Of a stretch of 64,000 bases of DNA, positions 52,893-62,423 are shown piece by piece. The DNA lies in NCBI GenBank assembly GCA_035135055.1, contig JAVFHQ010000005.1, positions 124,001 through 188,000 on the forward strand. The letters run 5' to 3'. Made by a program: the position numbers and the translations under genes. Position 1 is the stretch's first letter; each line of letters opens with the position of its first letter. Source of the stretch: Oleoguttula mirabilis. Lineage: Eukaryota; Ascomycota; Dothideomycetes; Mycosphaerellales; Teratosphaeriaceae. The notes under the pieces were generated by a model. The model saw only the letters and a program-made list of their open reading frames with translations, searched no databases and was not told the origin of the DNA.

Positions 52893-53458
52893 TGCAATCC
52901 AGCGCACGGTATCAGATAATTTGTGGAATGGGAAGTTTGAAAAAGTTTGGATGCGCGTGAGAGAGTCGCACGTACTGAAGTATCACGTCGCAACTGGGAC
53001 TCATATACAGACAGCACCTTCAGCTCGTCGACGGTGCATCAGAGGTGCAGCGTCACGGGCTGCGCAAGCGCCTGAGGTTTCGCTCTCCCCTGTCAGTGGC
53101 AAAACGCCACCTGCATAAGCGAGCCAGCCGGAGACATTTGGCTCGAAGAGGATCGCCAGCGCATGACCTATTGCGATGGCTGCAAACGTTTGCCAGAGTA
53201 ACCAGATATACGAATCCACCGCAGGCAACGATTCAAACTCTGTCCTGCATTTGAGAGCAGCAGCCCAGGTGCCTGTTCAACCGCACAGTGTATCCGACTG
53301 GCGCACGGCGCACGGATCACCATGCATCTGCGCCACCTGGGGTACGGCGGCTATGCAGTTATTGACTGCGATCTGCTGCGGTCTGCAGCCTTCTTCCTGG
53401 TCCGGATGTAGAATCGATGTTGGCCAACGCTTGGAGTATGCTCGCCATGATGGAAACA
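52893..53458. other. Spacer between an unknown gene and trm10
   Basis: About 570 bases without a supported gene. It contains the promoter of the 412-aa gene (right of its start) and the 3' flank of trm10. Frames here are short. Confidence 0.4.
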
Positions 53459-54838
53459 TCATGGAACATCAACGACTGCAGCAGTCCCATCGTCCTCCGC
53501 AGCACCGCCAGCCGTTGGGAGGGGTTCTTCGTAGCCAGTCGCTCCCGTGCCGCCAACATTCTCAGATGCAACCAGCTCATCTCCCTGATCGTCTGAACGT
53601 TCACCATCGTCTTCCCTGGACCCCTCAGCCTCGTCCGCAGCACCCTTCAGCCTCCCACCCTTCCTCTTCGGAATGACTTTCAGGAACGCCTGACCCCAGT
53701 CGCCGCACTCCAACCACTTCAACATAATCTCGTTCACGTGGTTCGTCGCCAGCACCTTCCTGCTCTGCATCTCCATGAACTCGCCAATAGGCAGTCTCGC
53801 GGTCCTGACGCCGCGCTGCGTAGCCCGCTTGTAGCAGAGACCCTTCTTGCGGTTCTTGTCCACTAGGCCACCAATGATGTACGTAGAGTAAGGCTTGAGC
53901 TCCGTGAGCGTTTCGTCAGACTCCGAAGAGAGGTAGACGACCTCGCCCTCCTCCTTCAGCTTGGCATGGGCCGCCTCATCTAGCTCAGCAGGATCAGAAA
54001 GAGCACCAGCAAGCTCGTTACCAGCTTCCTCATCCAGCATCCACTCATTGGCTTTCTCGGCGGCTTCAGCGAAGTCGCAGTCCAGGAAACGAACGCCTCG
54101 CCAGCCTTTGTAGTGGCTGAGCACATTGTCGAAACGCTCTCTCAACTGGCCGCCGAACGAGCAGACCGTCAAGTGCGCGCGGAACATGCTGTTCTTGTTG
54201 TCCGAATAGCACCTGGTGATCTGCGCAGCGAGCGATATGCGCTCGTTCTCCCGCATCAAGTCATCGAAGTCGCAGTCGATCAAGAAGGTAATGGGTAGCT
54301 GCGCGGGCTTCGGTGCTGACTGCCCCCTAGCAGGCCGTGCTGGAGGTTTCGAGATGTCTTCACCATTCTCGGCTCGCACCTCATCTCTGGCAGTCCGTTT
54401 GCGTTCACGCTTGGCTACGAGCTTCTCCTTGCGGACAACCTTGCGCTCATCGCGCTTAGAGTCCCATTCTTGCTTCTTGCGGAGCTTCTTTTGCTGGTTT
54501 TTGGACAGTGGTGGGTTTTCGTCGACCTGCACTTCCGAGGATGCAGCCAAGGGTGCTGTCGCATCCGGTGGCGGAAGGGAGTCTCCGCTTTCCGCGTTCA
54601 CATCGTCCTCATTCTCAACTTCAGCGACATTTGATCCTGCACTCATTTCCGCAGTGTACGGGCCACTGGGTTGGCCGACCGAACTGCCAGTACCGTGCTG
54701 CGTGCCATTCGTGGTGACCCCAGTGTGCGGTATGCCATCTTTGGGCATGTGATCGGGTGAAGCTGAGGCGTTGAGGTCGGCCTGCGCACTGTCATGGCTG
54801 AGCTTTCGCATCTTCGTAGGCCGCTCTTCGGAATCCAT
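53459..54838 (-). CDS. trm10: tRNA (guanine-9-N1)-methyltransferase Trm10
   Basis: SPOUT-fold methyltransferase using S-adenosylmethionine to form m1G at position 9 of tRNAs. Single exon, 459 residues. Residues 1-100 are disordered and acidic. A basic helix follows (KNQQKKLRKKQEWDSKRDER, VRKEKLVAKRERKR), typical of the tRNA-binding N-terminal part. The catalytic domain begins near 175 with ITFLIDCDFDDLMRENERIS and continues with HLTVCSFGGQLRERF. The SAM-binding knot region has VVYLSSESDETLTEL, YIIGGLVDKNRKKGLCYKRA, RLPIGEFM and KVLATNHVNEIMLKWL. The C-terminal acidic tail is variable. It is head-to-head with the GRIM-19 subunit gene across 221 bases. Confidence 0.95.
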   Translation of the reverse strand: MDSEERPTKMRKLSHDSAQADLNASASPDHMPKDGIPHTGVTTNGTQHGTGSSVGQPSGPYTAEMSAGSNVAEVENEDDVNAESGDSLPPPDATAPLAASSEVQVDENPPLSKNQQKKLRKKQEWDSKRDERKVVRKEKLVAKRERKRTARDEVRAENGEDISKPPARPARGQSAPKPAQLPITFLIDCDFDDLMRENERISLAAQITRCYSDNKNSMFRAHLTVCSFGGQLRERFDNVLSHYKGWRGVRFLDCDFAEAAEKANEWMLDEEAGNELAGALSDPAELDEAAHAKLKEEGEVVYLSSESDETLTELKPYSTYIIGGLVDKNRKKGLCYKRATQRGVRTARLPIGEFMEMQSRKVLATNHVNEIMLKWLECGDWGQAFLKVIPKRKGGRLKGAADEAEGSREDDGERSDDQGDELVASENVGGTGATGYEEPLPTAGGAAEDDGTAAVVDVP

Positions 54839-55059
54839 TGTATGGCGAGCTTGAACATGAGTGACACTATTTCATGCAAAAATCACTGAAATCCGAGCTC
54901 ATGCGGTGACTAAGTGGACGGGACTACCCGCATAGCCTCTCCGGCCTCCGCAGCGGCCGGAGCTCTTCCCATGGACCACCTCACCTTGTCTTCGCGGCTA
55001 CAGGGACGAGCCTACCCACCTCCAGCGCCCACACCGAAGCCAAGCTCAACACCGCCGAC
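54839..55059. promoter_or_regulatory. Divergent promoter region: trm10 / complex I B16.6 subunit
   Basis: Only 221 bases separate two divergent start codons, so the promoters and leaders must overlap or be very short. No factor site was identified. Confidence 0.45.
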
Positions 55060-55527
55060 ATGCCTCAGGACATGCCGCCCTCGGGCGGCTACGAGCCAGT
55101 CCAGTACCGCCGGAACCTCCCGGTACGCGGCTTCCGACCTGCGTACTACCTCGTCGCAGTGGGCGCGATCATGACCTACGGATTCTGGAGGATTGGGCAG
55201 GGTATTAGAGAGCAGAAGTAGGAGCGCACGCACACATTACACGATATACCGAGTGCTGACGGCATATGCCACAGCGAGCTGGCGCGGGAAAAGATGTGGT
55301 CGCGCATCTACCTCATCCCACTATTACAAGCCGAAGAGGACCGAGATTTGGTGAGAAGGACATTGGCGTCGCAGACAATGGAGAAGGAGCTGCTGGGCGC
55401 CGAGACGAAGGTGTACCACAGCGACCGGTATGGACTCATTCTTCGGTGCCGGATGGTGAAGGTACTGACGTGTCACAGGTTCGTGCGGCCGACGTACGCA
55501 GTCACACCAGCGAATGTTACGAAGTAG
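55060..55527 (+). CDS. NADH:ubiquinone oxidoreductase B16.6/GRIM-19 subunit (NDUFA13)
   Basis: Accessory subunit of mitochondrial complex I with one membrane helix, in the inner membrane. Exons 55060-55217, 55275-55427 and 55479-55527 give 119 residues; introns of 57 and 51 bp have GTAGGA/CAG and GTATGG/CAG ends. The protein opens MPQDMPPSGGYEPVQYRRNL, then PVRGFRPAYYLVAVGAIMTY (the membrane span), GFWRIGQGIREQNELAREKM and the very conserved RIYLIPLLQAEEDRD. It ends in VYHSDRFVRPTYAVTPANV, the last exon being only 16 codons. Fungal members have this length and these motifs. There is no cleavable presequence, as expected. Confidence 0.94.
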
Positions 55528-55999
55528 AAGGAGCACTTGAGAGGACGACACGGTGTTGTGCAGTGTACATATCAAAGGCGTTGTGGAAATGGGGGAACAA
55601 TGTGACTTTCGACGTGGTTTCAGTCACACTTCGGTTGGGCCAGCCCACCCACCACTACCCTACTCTCTTTGTTGAGCATCCTGCGGCCATAACACTTCCT
55701 TCGGGGTGACGGAGTGCCTGCGAGGTGTCGCTATGGCGGCAACACTTGTCGTGGTGCTCCGCCTTGCTCAAAATCGCACCGCCGCTTCCTCTGCTCTCTT
55801 CTCTTCCACCGTCTCTAACGCTCACTGCACGCACTATCTACTGATTCAAACACTGGAGGTCTCTACCGTTGCGTAGCAAAAGCAACATCATCTTATCCGC
55901 ACCGTCACCGCATCTGAAGCTTCCGCCTCTTACCGCCTTTTGCAGACTCACAGCCATACCCAAGCGCATCCCGACGCTACCCGTCCCAACGTCAGCAAC
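55528..55999. other. Spacer upstream of a small unknown gene
   Basis: About 470 bases; presumed 3' flank of the complex I gene and promoter/leader of the next. No feature recognised. Confidence 0.4.
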
Positions 56000-56737
56000 A
56001 TGGCTGGTCTGGAGCGCAAGGCTGACACTGAGGGCGCTGGCACTCAAACTACCGGGATGCAAGGCATCGACGCTGCAACACCGACCACTACGCCACCCAC
56101 CACCGCAACCCAAACCGGTGCCGTCACTCTTCCGCCCTCTGCGACTCCCACACCAGGAGGTCAGCCCACGGAGCCCGCCAGTTCGCACTGGACCATCACT
56201 CACCCAGGAATCGCTCATGCAATCGGACCACAGATGAACGCTCATAGACGTGCACGCCAAGCATCTGCTCAGCCTGACACAATCTCGACTCATCCACCAA
56301 ATCAAGCCGAGAGAGCGCCGCCAGCACGTGGTGCTAACTTCGCACAGAGAGCGCCTGTGGTTCCCTCTGCTCCCTCTATCGGCAGGACAGGCACGCACAA
56401 TTGGGGAGCCATGTCATCACGCCAAAACACGAGTTTGCTTGCCGAGCAGCATCCTCATCCACGCCGGCGCGCTCCCGACCAGCCGCCACAGGCGGCAACT
56501 CAACCTCAAGCAAGACCATACCCCACCGCTTCCAATGCGACGCCACAGCCTGCACGCCCATCCAACGGAGCTTTCAATGCGCCACCTGATGCTGAGCGTC
56601 ATCGCATGATTGAGAAGATCCATGAGCACGCGGCTCGCGCAAGCAAGCACGAAATGGAGCTGTGGCTGAACCGATTGAAACATCTCGATGAGAAGAAGGC
56701 GTACGAAGCACGGCGCAACGGTGACAGGACGTCCTAG
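56000..56737 (+). CDS. Unrecognised low-complexity protein, 245 aa
   Basis: Single exon; ATG 56000 opens MAGLERKADTEGAGTQTTGM. Most of the protein is disordered and rich in Thr, Pro, Ala and Gln, with TTTPPTTATQTGAVTLPPSA and RARQASAQPDTISTHPPN. Only the last 45 residues look structured: a charged amphipathic helix, ERHRMIEKIHEHAARASKHE followed by LWLNRLKHLDEKKAYEARRN. That part is the most likely to be conserved. No family recognised. The ATG was chosen because the frame upstream of it lacks an in-frame ATG and coding bias. Confidence 0.6.
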   Translation: MAGLERKADTEGAGTQTTGMQGIDAATPTTTPPTTATQTGAVTLPPSATPTPGGQPTEPASSHWTITHPGIAHAIGPQMNAHRRARQASAQPDTISTHPPNQAERAPPARGANFAQRAPVVPSAPSIGRTGTHNWGAMSSRQNTSLLAEQHPHPRRRAPDQPPQAATQPQARPYPTASNATPQPARPSNGAFNAPPDAERHRMIEKIHEHAARASKHEMELWLNRLKHLDEKKAYEARRNGDRTS

Positions 56738-57130
56738 GTGACGTGATGTTTCACGGAATGTGGGTAGGGTTGCGAGGCAGAGCTGGCAATAATGGCGGGT
56801 CGCCACTGAGTGAGATGGAAAAGGGTGGAACGGGAATGGCAGTTCCACGGACGCATTGGGTTGGGATGATTGTCCAAGGTGTTAGGGTTTCGATTGTTTG
56901 GGGGGCTATCTGCAGGGTCTCATCACAGACTGTGAGACATGGCATGACCGACAGAAACGGGCAGTCTCGCAGCAGACGTCACTCTCGCAGCAAATGGCGT
57001 CGGCGTTAATCCTCCGTTCATGACGTTGACCAATGTGACCTACATAACTGTATCACATTCCTTTTACGATTCGAGTCTCATTTTTCACTTGACGGCCAAT
57101 GGGTTTGTCTTGGTAGCCTTGGATTGTTCT
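56738..57130. other. Convergent spacer
   Basis: About 390 bases between the 3' ends of the unknown 245-aa gene and eco1. No feature beyond presumed untranslated sequence. Confidence 0.4.
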
Positions 57131-58369
57131 TCAATCCACATACACAGCCCAGCCATACAGTTTCCCAAACCACCTCCTAGCCAGTCTCGCACCAGCTTCG
57201 GTCGGCTGACTGAAAGCTACATCGTCCTTCCCATGGGGTGTCGTCATGGTCTTCGACTGCTTGTCAGACACACCTTTCGCTACAGCCGACCGTCTGCCAT
57301 CATCTAGTCTCGCGTCCGGCACACCCTCTGCTCGCTGCCTGTGATGCAAGACCACTGTGTGCAGCAAGGTAACAGCCACGTTCTGATGCCTGTGACTTGG
57401 CGATGTCCAGATCCGCGAGATGCCGATTTTAGCTGGATGTGTATCCGGCGAGAGTTGGATTGGCTGACGTGCTGCTTGCGTTGCAGCGTCTTCCGTGGCT
57501 TGCTTACGCGCTTTAAGCGCCGAGAGTGCGGTGGTGTCTTTGTCGCTCCTCGATGGTGCGCGCTTGACCGATGTGCCTGCTGGTTCCACAACCCGATGCG
57601 CCTCTTCGATCATCTCAATCAACATGAAGCCCACACACCTCGATCCCCGGATATACATGTAGGCCCTGAACTTCGCCACGCCGTCTGGCAACCCCTTGGT
57701 CTCTCGGCGATCCCAAAGCTGCTTCTCCGGGATCGGCACAGCACCCAACTCTCTCTGTACGATCTCTAACACAGCCTGAGCTTTCCTCTTCCGCGCTGGC
57801 TTGTCAAAGCAGTCGATCGCGCATACAATGTCCCCGCTCTCTGCGCCTTCGAACACACTGCCATCACGCGCCTTTTGTACGAAGTCCTTGCCCACATCAT
57901 AGCCCTGCGTGTTCTGCTGGTGGTACTTGTCGTGTAGCTTCCTGTCTTCCGCCGACGAAGCGACATACTCCATCCCGCACGTCTTGCACTTCTTCTGCAC
58001 CTCCTGGCCGAGGCTTATCTGCATCTGTGTGAGGGACTTCGCCTCGCTCTTGGTGATGGCCAGCGCAGGCTTCTTGATTGGGCGCGCATTGTCGCTGACA
58101 GCTTCGAGAGCTTTTCGCTTGCCGAGGATTGAAAAGGCGGTCTTCGCTGGCTTCTGCAAGACTTTTGGCGCATCCTCACACGGCGTTCGTTGTTCCCACG
58201 GGAAGCCCGGTGGAGATGATGGCGGGCTGGATGTGCGCGTGGGCTCATCGGAGAAGAGCGACGTGTCAGCGCGCGTTGGGCTGGAGGGTGCAGTGGCATC
58301 GGATGACAACATCTTGCCAGTTCCCGTATGACACGTCGTGGTATTAATCAGTGGCGATGTTGATGACAT
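57131..58369 (-). CDS. eco1: Cohesin N-acetyltransferase Eco1
   Basis: Acetylates cohesin subunit Smc3 during S phase to establish sister-chromatid cohesion; nuclear. Single exon, 412 residues. The N-terminal 110 residues are disordered, rich in Ser, Thr and Pro, with the conserved AFSILGKRKALE. The C2H2 finger uses Cys128, Cys131, His146 and His150 (CKTCGMEYVASSAEDRKLHD). The GNAT-type acetyltransferase domain follows, with FRAYMYIRGSRCVGFMLIEM and the acetyl-CoA-binding motif IGISRIWTSPSHRHQNVAV. The C-terminus ends DVAFSQPTEAGARLARRWFG then KLYGWAVYVD. It is head-to-head with the ureidoglycolate lyase gene. Confidence 0.94.
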   Translation of the reverse strand: MSSTSPLINTTTCHTGTGKMLSSDATAPSSPTRADTSLFSDEPTRTSSPPSSPPGFPWEQRTPCEDAPKVLQKPAKTAFSILGKRKALEAVSDNARPIKKPALAITKSEAKSLTQMQISLGQEVQKKCKTCGMEYVASSAEDRKLHDKYHQQNTQGYDVGKDFVQKARDGSVFEGAESGDIVCAIDCFDKPARKRKAQAVLEIVQRELGAVPIPEKQLWDRRETKGLPDGVAKFRAYMYIRGSRCVGFMLIEMIEEAHRVVEPAGTSVKRAPSRSDKDTTALSALKARKQATEDAATQAARQPIQLSPDTHPAKIGISRIWTSPSHRHQNVAVTLLHTVVLHHRQRAEGVPDARLDDGRRSAVAKGVSDKQSKTMTTPHGKDDVAFSQPTEAGARLARRWFGKLYGWAVYVD

Positions 58370-58590
58370 TCGGTGTAGTTGATATGTTTAGTGAACACGC
58401 GATGGGGACGCGTCGCGATAATCACGCCCGATCGTCATCTCGGCCCGTCGATATATGCCCCGCATCCCGCCGCCTTCACATGCCCAGCCACTCAACTCAG
58501 ATTCCATTGTCAAGATGGCAGTGCCGTCGTGCACCAACATCTTCCTCGTCATCCGCGCCGCACTCCGCAAAGCCTTCATCCGCTCCAGCT
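58370..58590. promoter_or_regulatory. Divergent promoter region: eco1 / ureidoglycolate lyase
   Basis: 221 bases between the two start codons. A plus-strand frame runs from inside eco1 into the lyase frame, but its extra N-terminal residues are low-complexity and out of family, so the region is read as non-coding. Confidence 0.45.
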
Positions 58591-59442
58591 ATGACTCCCA
58601 GCATATCAGGATCGAGCCGGACCATCCCCGTTATCGATCTTGACCCGGCTTCTTTCGCACCGTTCGGCGAGGTAGTACAGAATCCGTCTACCCACGATGG
58701 CACACCGAACCTGCAAAGGGTGGAGGCGAATCAAGGTAGCGCGGTGAAATGGCTGAACGTTACGAAGATGCGCAATTGGTACGATTTGGGCTCGAGCAGG
58801 AAGCCGGCCAGTGTCAGCATGAATATGTTTGTGTGTAAGCCGCGAAGTTTGGAGCATAAGGACGGAAAGAGCGTGTTCCCGGTGAAGATACTTGAGAGGC
58901 ATCCGTTCACACCGCAGACGTTCGTGCCGCTGGGACTGAGCAAGAAGGATAGAGGGACGTGCTATCTGGTCATCGTCGCTCCGACCCTACCTCTGCGGTC
59001 ACGGAGCGTCAAGCAAGAGGGCGGGTTGAAGCCGATATATCCTGTTCCACTACCAGAGAGGAAACGCAGTCTACGCGAGCGTCTGCTCGGCGCAAGAGCG
59101 AACCCTTTCACCAACGACTTCACGTCCAGCACCACCCCAGCTGCCGTCCCTTCTCCGGGTGAGTCGAAGCCGAAGGGATCAGGCTTGCCAGACCTCGAGA
59201 ATATCCGCGCCTTCATCGCCAGAGGGGATCAGGCCGTCACGTATGGGCCTGGGACATGGCACGCGCCTATGGTAGTGTTGGGTGAGAAGGCTATAGACTT
59301 TATCGTGGTGCAGTATGCGAATGGGGTGGCTATGGAGGACTGCCAGGAGATTGAGATATATGCAGGGAACGGAGGTGAAGGCCTGCGTGTAGCAGTTGAC
59401 GATGTTGGTGAACAACAGACGAGTGCTCGCGCGAAGCTGTGA
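58591..59442 (+). CDS. Ureidoglycolate lyase (allantoin degradation)
   Basis: Converts ureidoglycolate to glyoxylate and urea, the last step of allantoin use in fungi (Dal3/AllA family); cytosolic or peroxisomal. Single exon from ATG 58591 (MTPSISGSSRTIPVIDLDPA), 283 residues. Family features are SFAPFGEVVQNP near the start, VEANQGSAVKWLNVTKMRNW, FVCKPRSLEHKDGKSVFPVK, and ILERHPFTPQTFVPLGLS (the cupin His-rich strand). The C-terminal cupin half has YGPGTWHAPMVVLGEKAIDF and VVQYANGVAMEDCQEIEIY. An insertion of about 70 residues in the middle (LPERKRSLRERLLGARANPF to SGLPDLENI) is typical of fungal forms. Earlier in-frame ATGs are rejected because they overlap eco1. Confidence 0.93.
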   Translation: MTPSISGSSRTIPVIDLDPASFAPFGEVVQNPSTHDGTPNLQRVEANQGSAVKWLNVTKMRNWYDLGSSRKPASVSMNMFVCKPRSLEHKDGKSVFPVKILERHPFTPQTFVPLGLSKKDRGTCYLVIVAPTLPLRSRSVKQEGGLKPIYPVPLPERKRSLRERLLGARANPFTNDFTSSTTPAAVPSPGESKPKGSGLPDLENIRAFIARGDQAVTYGPGTWHAPMVVLGEKAIDFIVVQYANGVAMEDCQEIEIYAGNGGEGLRVAVDDVGEQQTSARAKL

Positions 59443-59878
59443 TTATATGTCTCGAAAGCGAGTGGGTTTCACGCCTTAGCGAAGGCGTTCTGGACCTGTC
59501 TAGCGAATGACGATTGCTCTTGTCAAGACGTTGCGTGATTCTCATCAGACCTCTGCACTGCTACCACGCATCAATATTTCGTTGGACCGAAGGCTGTTGA
59601 GTCGTATTGGGGAGCCGTCTTAGTACCTACCTTTTCAGTATTGATATAGTGGTTTGCTCGTTGCTCGAGCGCAAAACTGTCAGACTGTCCCACGTGTTTG
59701 GCGCCAAAGGTGGGGTTTGCATGTGTTTCGCGAGGTTTCAGGACCTGAGGCTCCAGGCGGATAGGGCTGACCGTCGTCCATAGGTCTACGCTATGGCGCC
59801 GTCTCCTATGAAGCTTCGCTACCAAAGACATCGCTGAATGTGAAGAACGTGACTTGAGCCGGGCTCGTCACCAACATC
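59443..59878. other. Spacer before the proline-rich gene
   Basis: About 440 bases with no supported gene; presumed 3' flank of the lyase and promoter of the next gene. Confidence 0.4.
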
Positions 59879-61737
59879 ATGTCTGGCAACCCATTCCGGC
59901 GATCGCAAGGGAGCAGGCTTCCGGACGAGATAACGCAGAGCGATGAGCTTAATACCCAGCGTAAGACGAGCCATACCACTTCTTTGCTTGCTGTATGGGA
60001 TGTCGCGGCCTGACGATATTGTGTCCAGCTCCTGCGAAGACGCGAACAAAGAAGAAGAAGCGAGTCGTGATACAGACACCGCCGCATTCGCCTGAAGAGC
60101 CCAGCATTCCACGGCGACTGTCAGACGAGACCGGATCGCCTCCCCCTCCTGTGACGAGAGCCGCCGACGAGGATACCGACTCCACCACCACGGCAGACTC
60201 AGATCTCGAGCAAGCCCTAGTCAATACGAGGCGCAACTCAGGCTCCGTGCCTCCACCGCCCACATCCTTTGGCATACTGGCGGGTACGAGGGCGCCGTAC
60301 AACCCATTCGCGAGGACACTAGAGACGACTGAGGCACGCTTTGCGGTGCAGAGTCGGCAAGAAGGGCCCTTGGGGAAAGAAACGTTAGATGGAGCAGCAG
60401 CTCAGGCGTGGCCGGGTGCTGGGAAGCCAGCATTAGACGTGGATGCCTTTAAGAACATATTGATGGGAGGGGGTGCCGTGCCACCACCTCCAGTAGCGGC
60501 TCAGCAGCAGCCCAAGCCACAAGATAGCAGCAGCAGTACGGATACATCATCAGTCTCGAGGCAATCCATCTTCGACCCGATGCACGAAGCGCATCCCGAA
60601 TCACCCCGAACGTCCTTTGACGATCACCACTCGGCGTCGGATGATGACGGAGACGATGAGCATTCCAGCCTCATGGGTCCTGTCTCGTCTCGGCCGGTCG
60701 AGGAAGGGCCTCCGAGACCGCCCAAACATACACATGGCAGGGTCTACCCGCAGACAGTATCGTTTGCCGACTTTGACGAGTCAATACCCGCCACATATCC
60801 GCCTGCTGCACCGAGGACACCGCCGGTGAATACTCAACTGCTGCAGGGCATCATGAGGCCATCTACGCCGAGGTCGCCGAGCGATCTTAACAAGCCGCTC
60901 CCACCACCTCCGGCTGAGCCGATGCCGCCGTTGGACGCAGTGAGTGTCCCGCAGCAGAGCATACCGGCCTCGCAGCAGCCACCAGTTGTTGCTCCGGTAG
61001 CAGAGGAGCAACCGCCAGCGAAGAAGGCGCCACCTCCACCACCAACGTCACGACGTCAGGGTACGACTGGTGCAGGCCAAGGCCGTCCCAGAAGCGAGTC
61101 CAACCTTTCACAAAGCTCTGCACGACAGCCCGAGGCTGATAAGCCGCTTAAAGCCACTGATAATATCATCAAACCTGCGCCACCACCGCCACCATCCCGA
61201 AGAACGCTGCCAGTCTCCAACTCACCTGTACCGGCGATTGAAACACCACCGAGCGTGCCTTCACCTACCCAGGCTCCAGCAGAGCCCAATATAATGCCTC
61301 CGCCGCCGCCTCGCCGTCAGGCGAGGTCTGGAGCATCGGTGAGCCGCACCCCATCGAATGCTTCACGCACAAGCCTTCCGCGCAGCGACTCCTTCAGCAC
61401 CATGACGGCCGCAAGCGGTCAGGCTCCTCCAGCTCCGCCGCCTCGACGTGGTGGCGCGACAAAGCGCAACAGCATGGACGGCCCGCCCAATACCTTGTCG
61501 ACGCGACGTGCGAGCGGGATCGACCATCGCAGAGCGAGCGGTCAGAGCTTCGAGAGCGATAGGACTCCGTCTATCTCGAGTCTGCAGCAGGTAGATGAGC
61601 CTGGTGAGATTGAACAGCCGCATACATCTTCTGCACCTATTATGACAGCGAACGGCTCAAGAGATATCTTGGCAGACATGTTCTCCCTACAGGCGGAGAT
61701 AGAGGCGCTTCGAGCACAGACATCGAAAGCTGGTTGA
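59879..61737 (+). CDS. Proline-rich fungal protein opening MSGNPFRRSQ, 596 aa
   Basis: Exon 1 (59879-59960) and exon 2 (60029-61737), joined across a 68-bp intron (GTAAGA to CAG), give 596 residues. The MSGNPFRRSQ opening is shared by a group of uncharacterised filamentous-fungus proteins, and the first exon supplies it. The body is disordered, with repeated polyproline runs (KPLPPPPAEPMPPL, KKAPPPPPTSRR, MPPPPPRRQ), acidic clusters and Ser-rich segments. A conserved-looking stretch is TVSFADFDESIPATYP. The C-terminal helix NGSRDILADMFSLQAEIEAL is the only predicted folded part. Polyproline runs of this kind bind SH3, WW or profilin domains, so an actin-patch or endocytic adaptor role is possible; that is inference. 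The ATG after CAT at 59879 is chosen. Confidence 0.8.
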
Positions 61738-62423
61738 AGCACACACTCCTCTTTTCCTTCCATTTCCAAGTTCCATCTCCCGGCCTTGCTCCTTCCGGCC
61801 GTATATCCCGATACACCTTCAAGTCGTCAACGATGCTGCTGGAGCCGCCTTGAGTTGCGTTGACACCCCGTACCAGCCAGCCCCGACACGAGAAGACCAC
61901 CATTGTTTCGGTGCAGATTCCGCACCGGCTTGCTGAATCGAGACACTCGGCGGACTCGAAGGCAGGAAGCTCAGCCAGGAGGGAGAGCACATGCCGCGTA
62001 CCTTGCCGATAGACCACCCGTCGAGTCGTCGAGCCCGGCGTGACCCCGCAGAGTGCAGACCTGTTGGCTCATGGCGCCAAGGGGCTACCATCGAAGCCGA
62101 CCCTCTGGCCAGGCGGAAAACACCAGCGCGGAACGTTCCGTAAGCAACGTTGGAGAGTCGGGACCGTCGGGTTCGATGGTAGCCCCTTGGCGCCGGGCGG
62201 GTTGACTCCATGTGGGGATAATCGTGGGGTTACTGGGATCTCATTGGGCGCGCTTCATATGCCGCTCACAGTTGGGGCCGAGATAGCATGTGCATCCTTC
62301 ATGGTCTCGTGGAGTGGTGACGCGAAAGCTCTGCAAGTGCAGACTACAAGAAGGAGCAGATAGCCTCCTTCCAATTCTGTTGACCCTTCCGAGTTTGAGC
62401 GGTCGAAACCCGATTCTACAAAC
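61738..62423. other. Spacer with a foldback element, upstream of the transporter
   Basis: About 690 bases without a supported gene. The right half contains a long inverted repeat (62073-62194, described separately) 230 bases before the transporter start, so part of it may lie in that gene's promoter. Confidence 0.5.
62073..62194. mobile_element. Foldback or MITE-like element, 122 bp
   Basis: The arms 62073-62095 and 62172-62194 are perfect reverse complements over 23 bases (starting GGCGCCAAGG), and with one mismatch the match extends to 29 bases (to 62101 and from 62166). The central loop is about 64-76 bases and includes the palindrome GGAACGTTCC. Similar 12-base words, GTTGGCTCATGG at 62063 and GTTGACTCCATG at 62201, lie just outside, a possible imperfect flanking repeat. 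No coding capacity. It could be a non-autonomous DNA element, a stem-loop transcript or a regulatory dyad. Confidence 0.5.

Noticed and set aside
53176..53676. 166-codon plus-strand frame overlapping trm10
   Set aside because: Antisense to the trm10 C-terminus and His/Gln-rich low complexity.
58351..58590. 80-codon N-terminal extension of ureidoglycolate lyase
   Set aside because: It overlaps the eco1 start on the other strand and does not resemble the family; ATG 58591 fits better.
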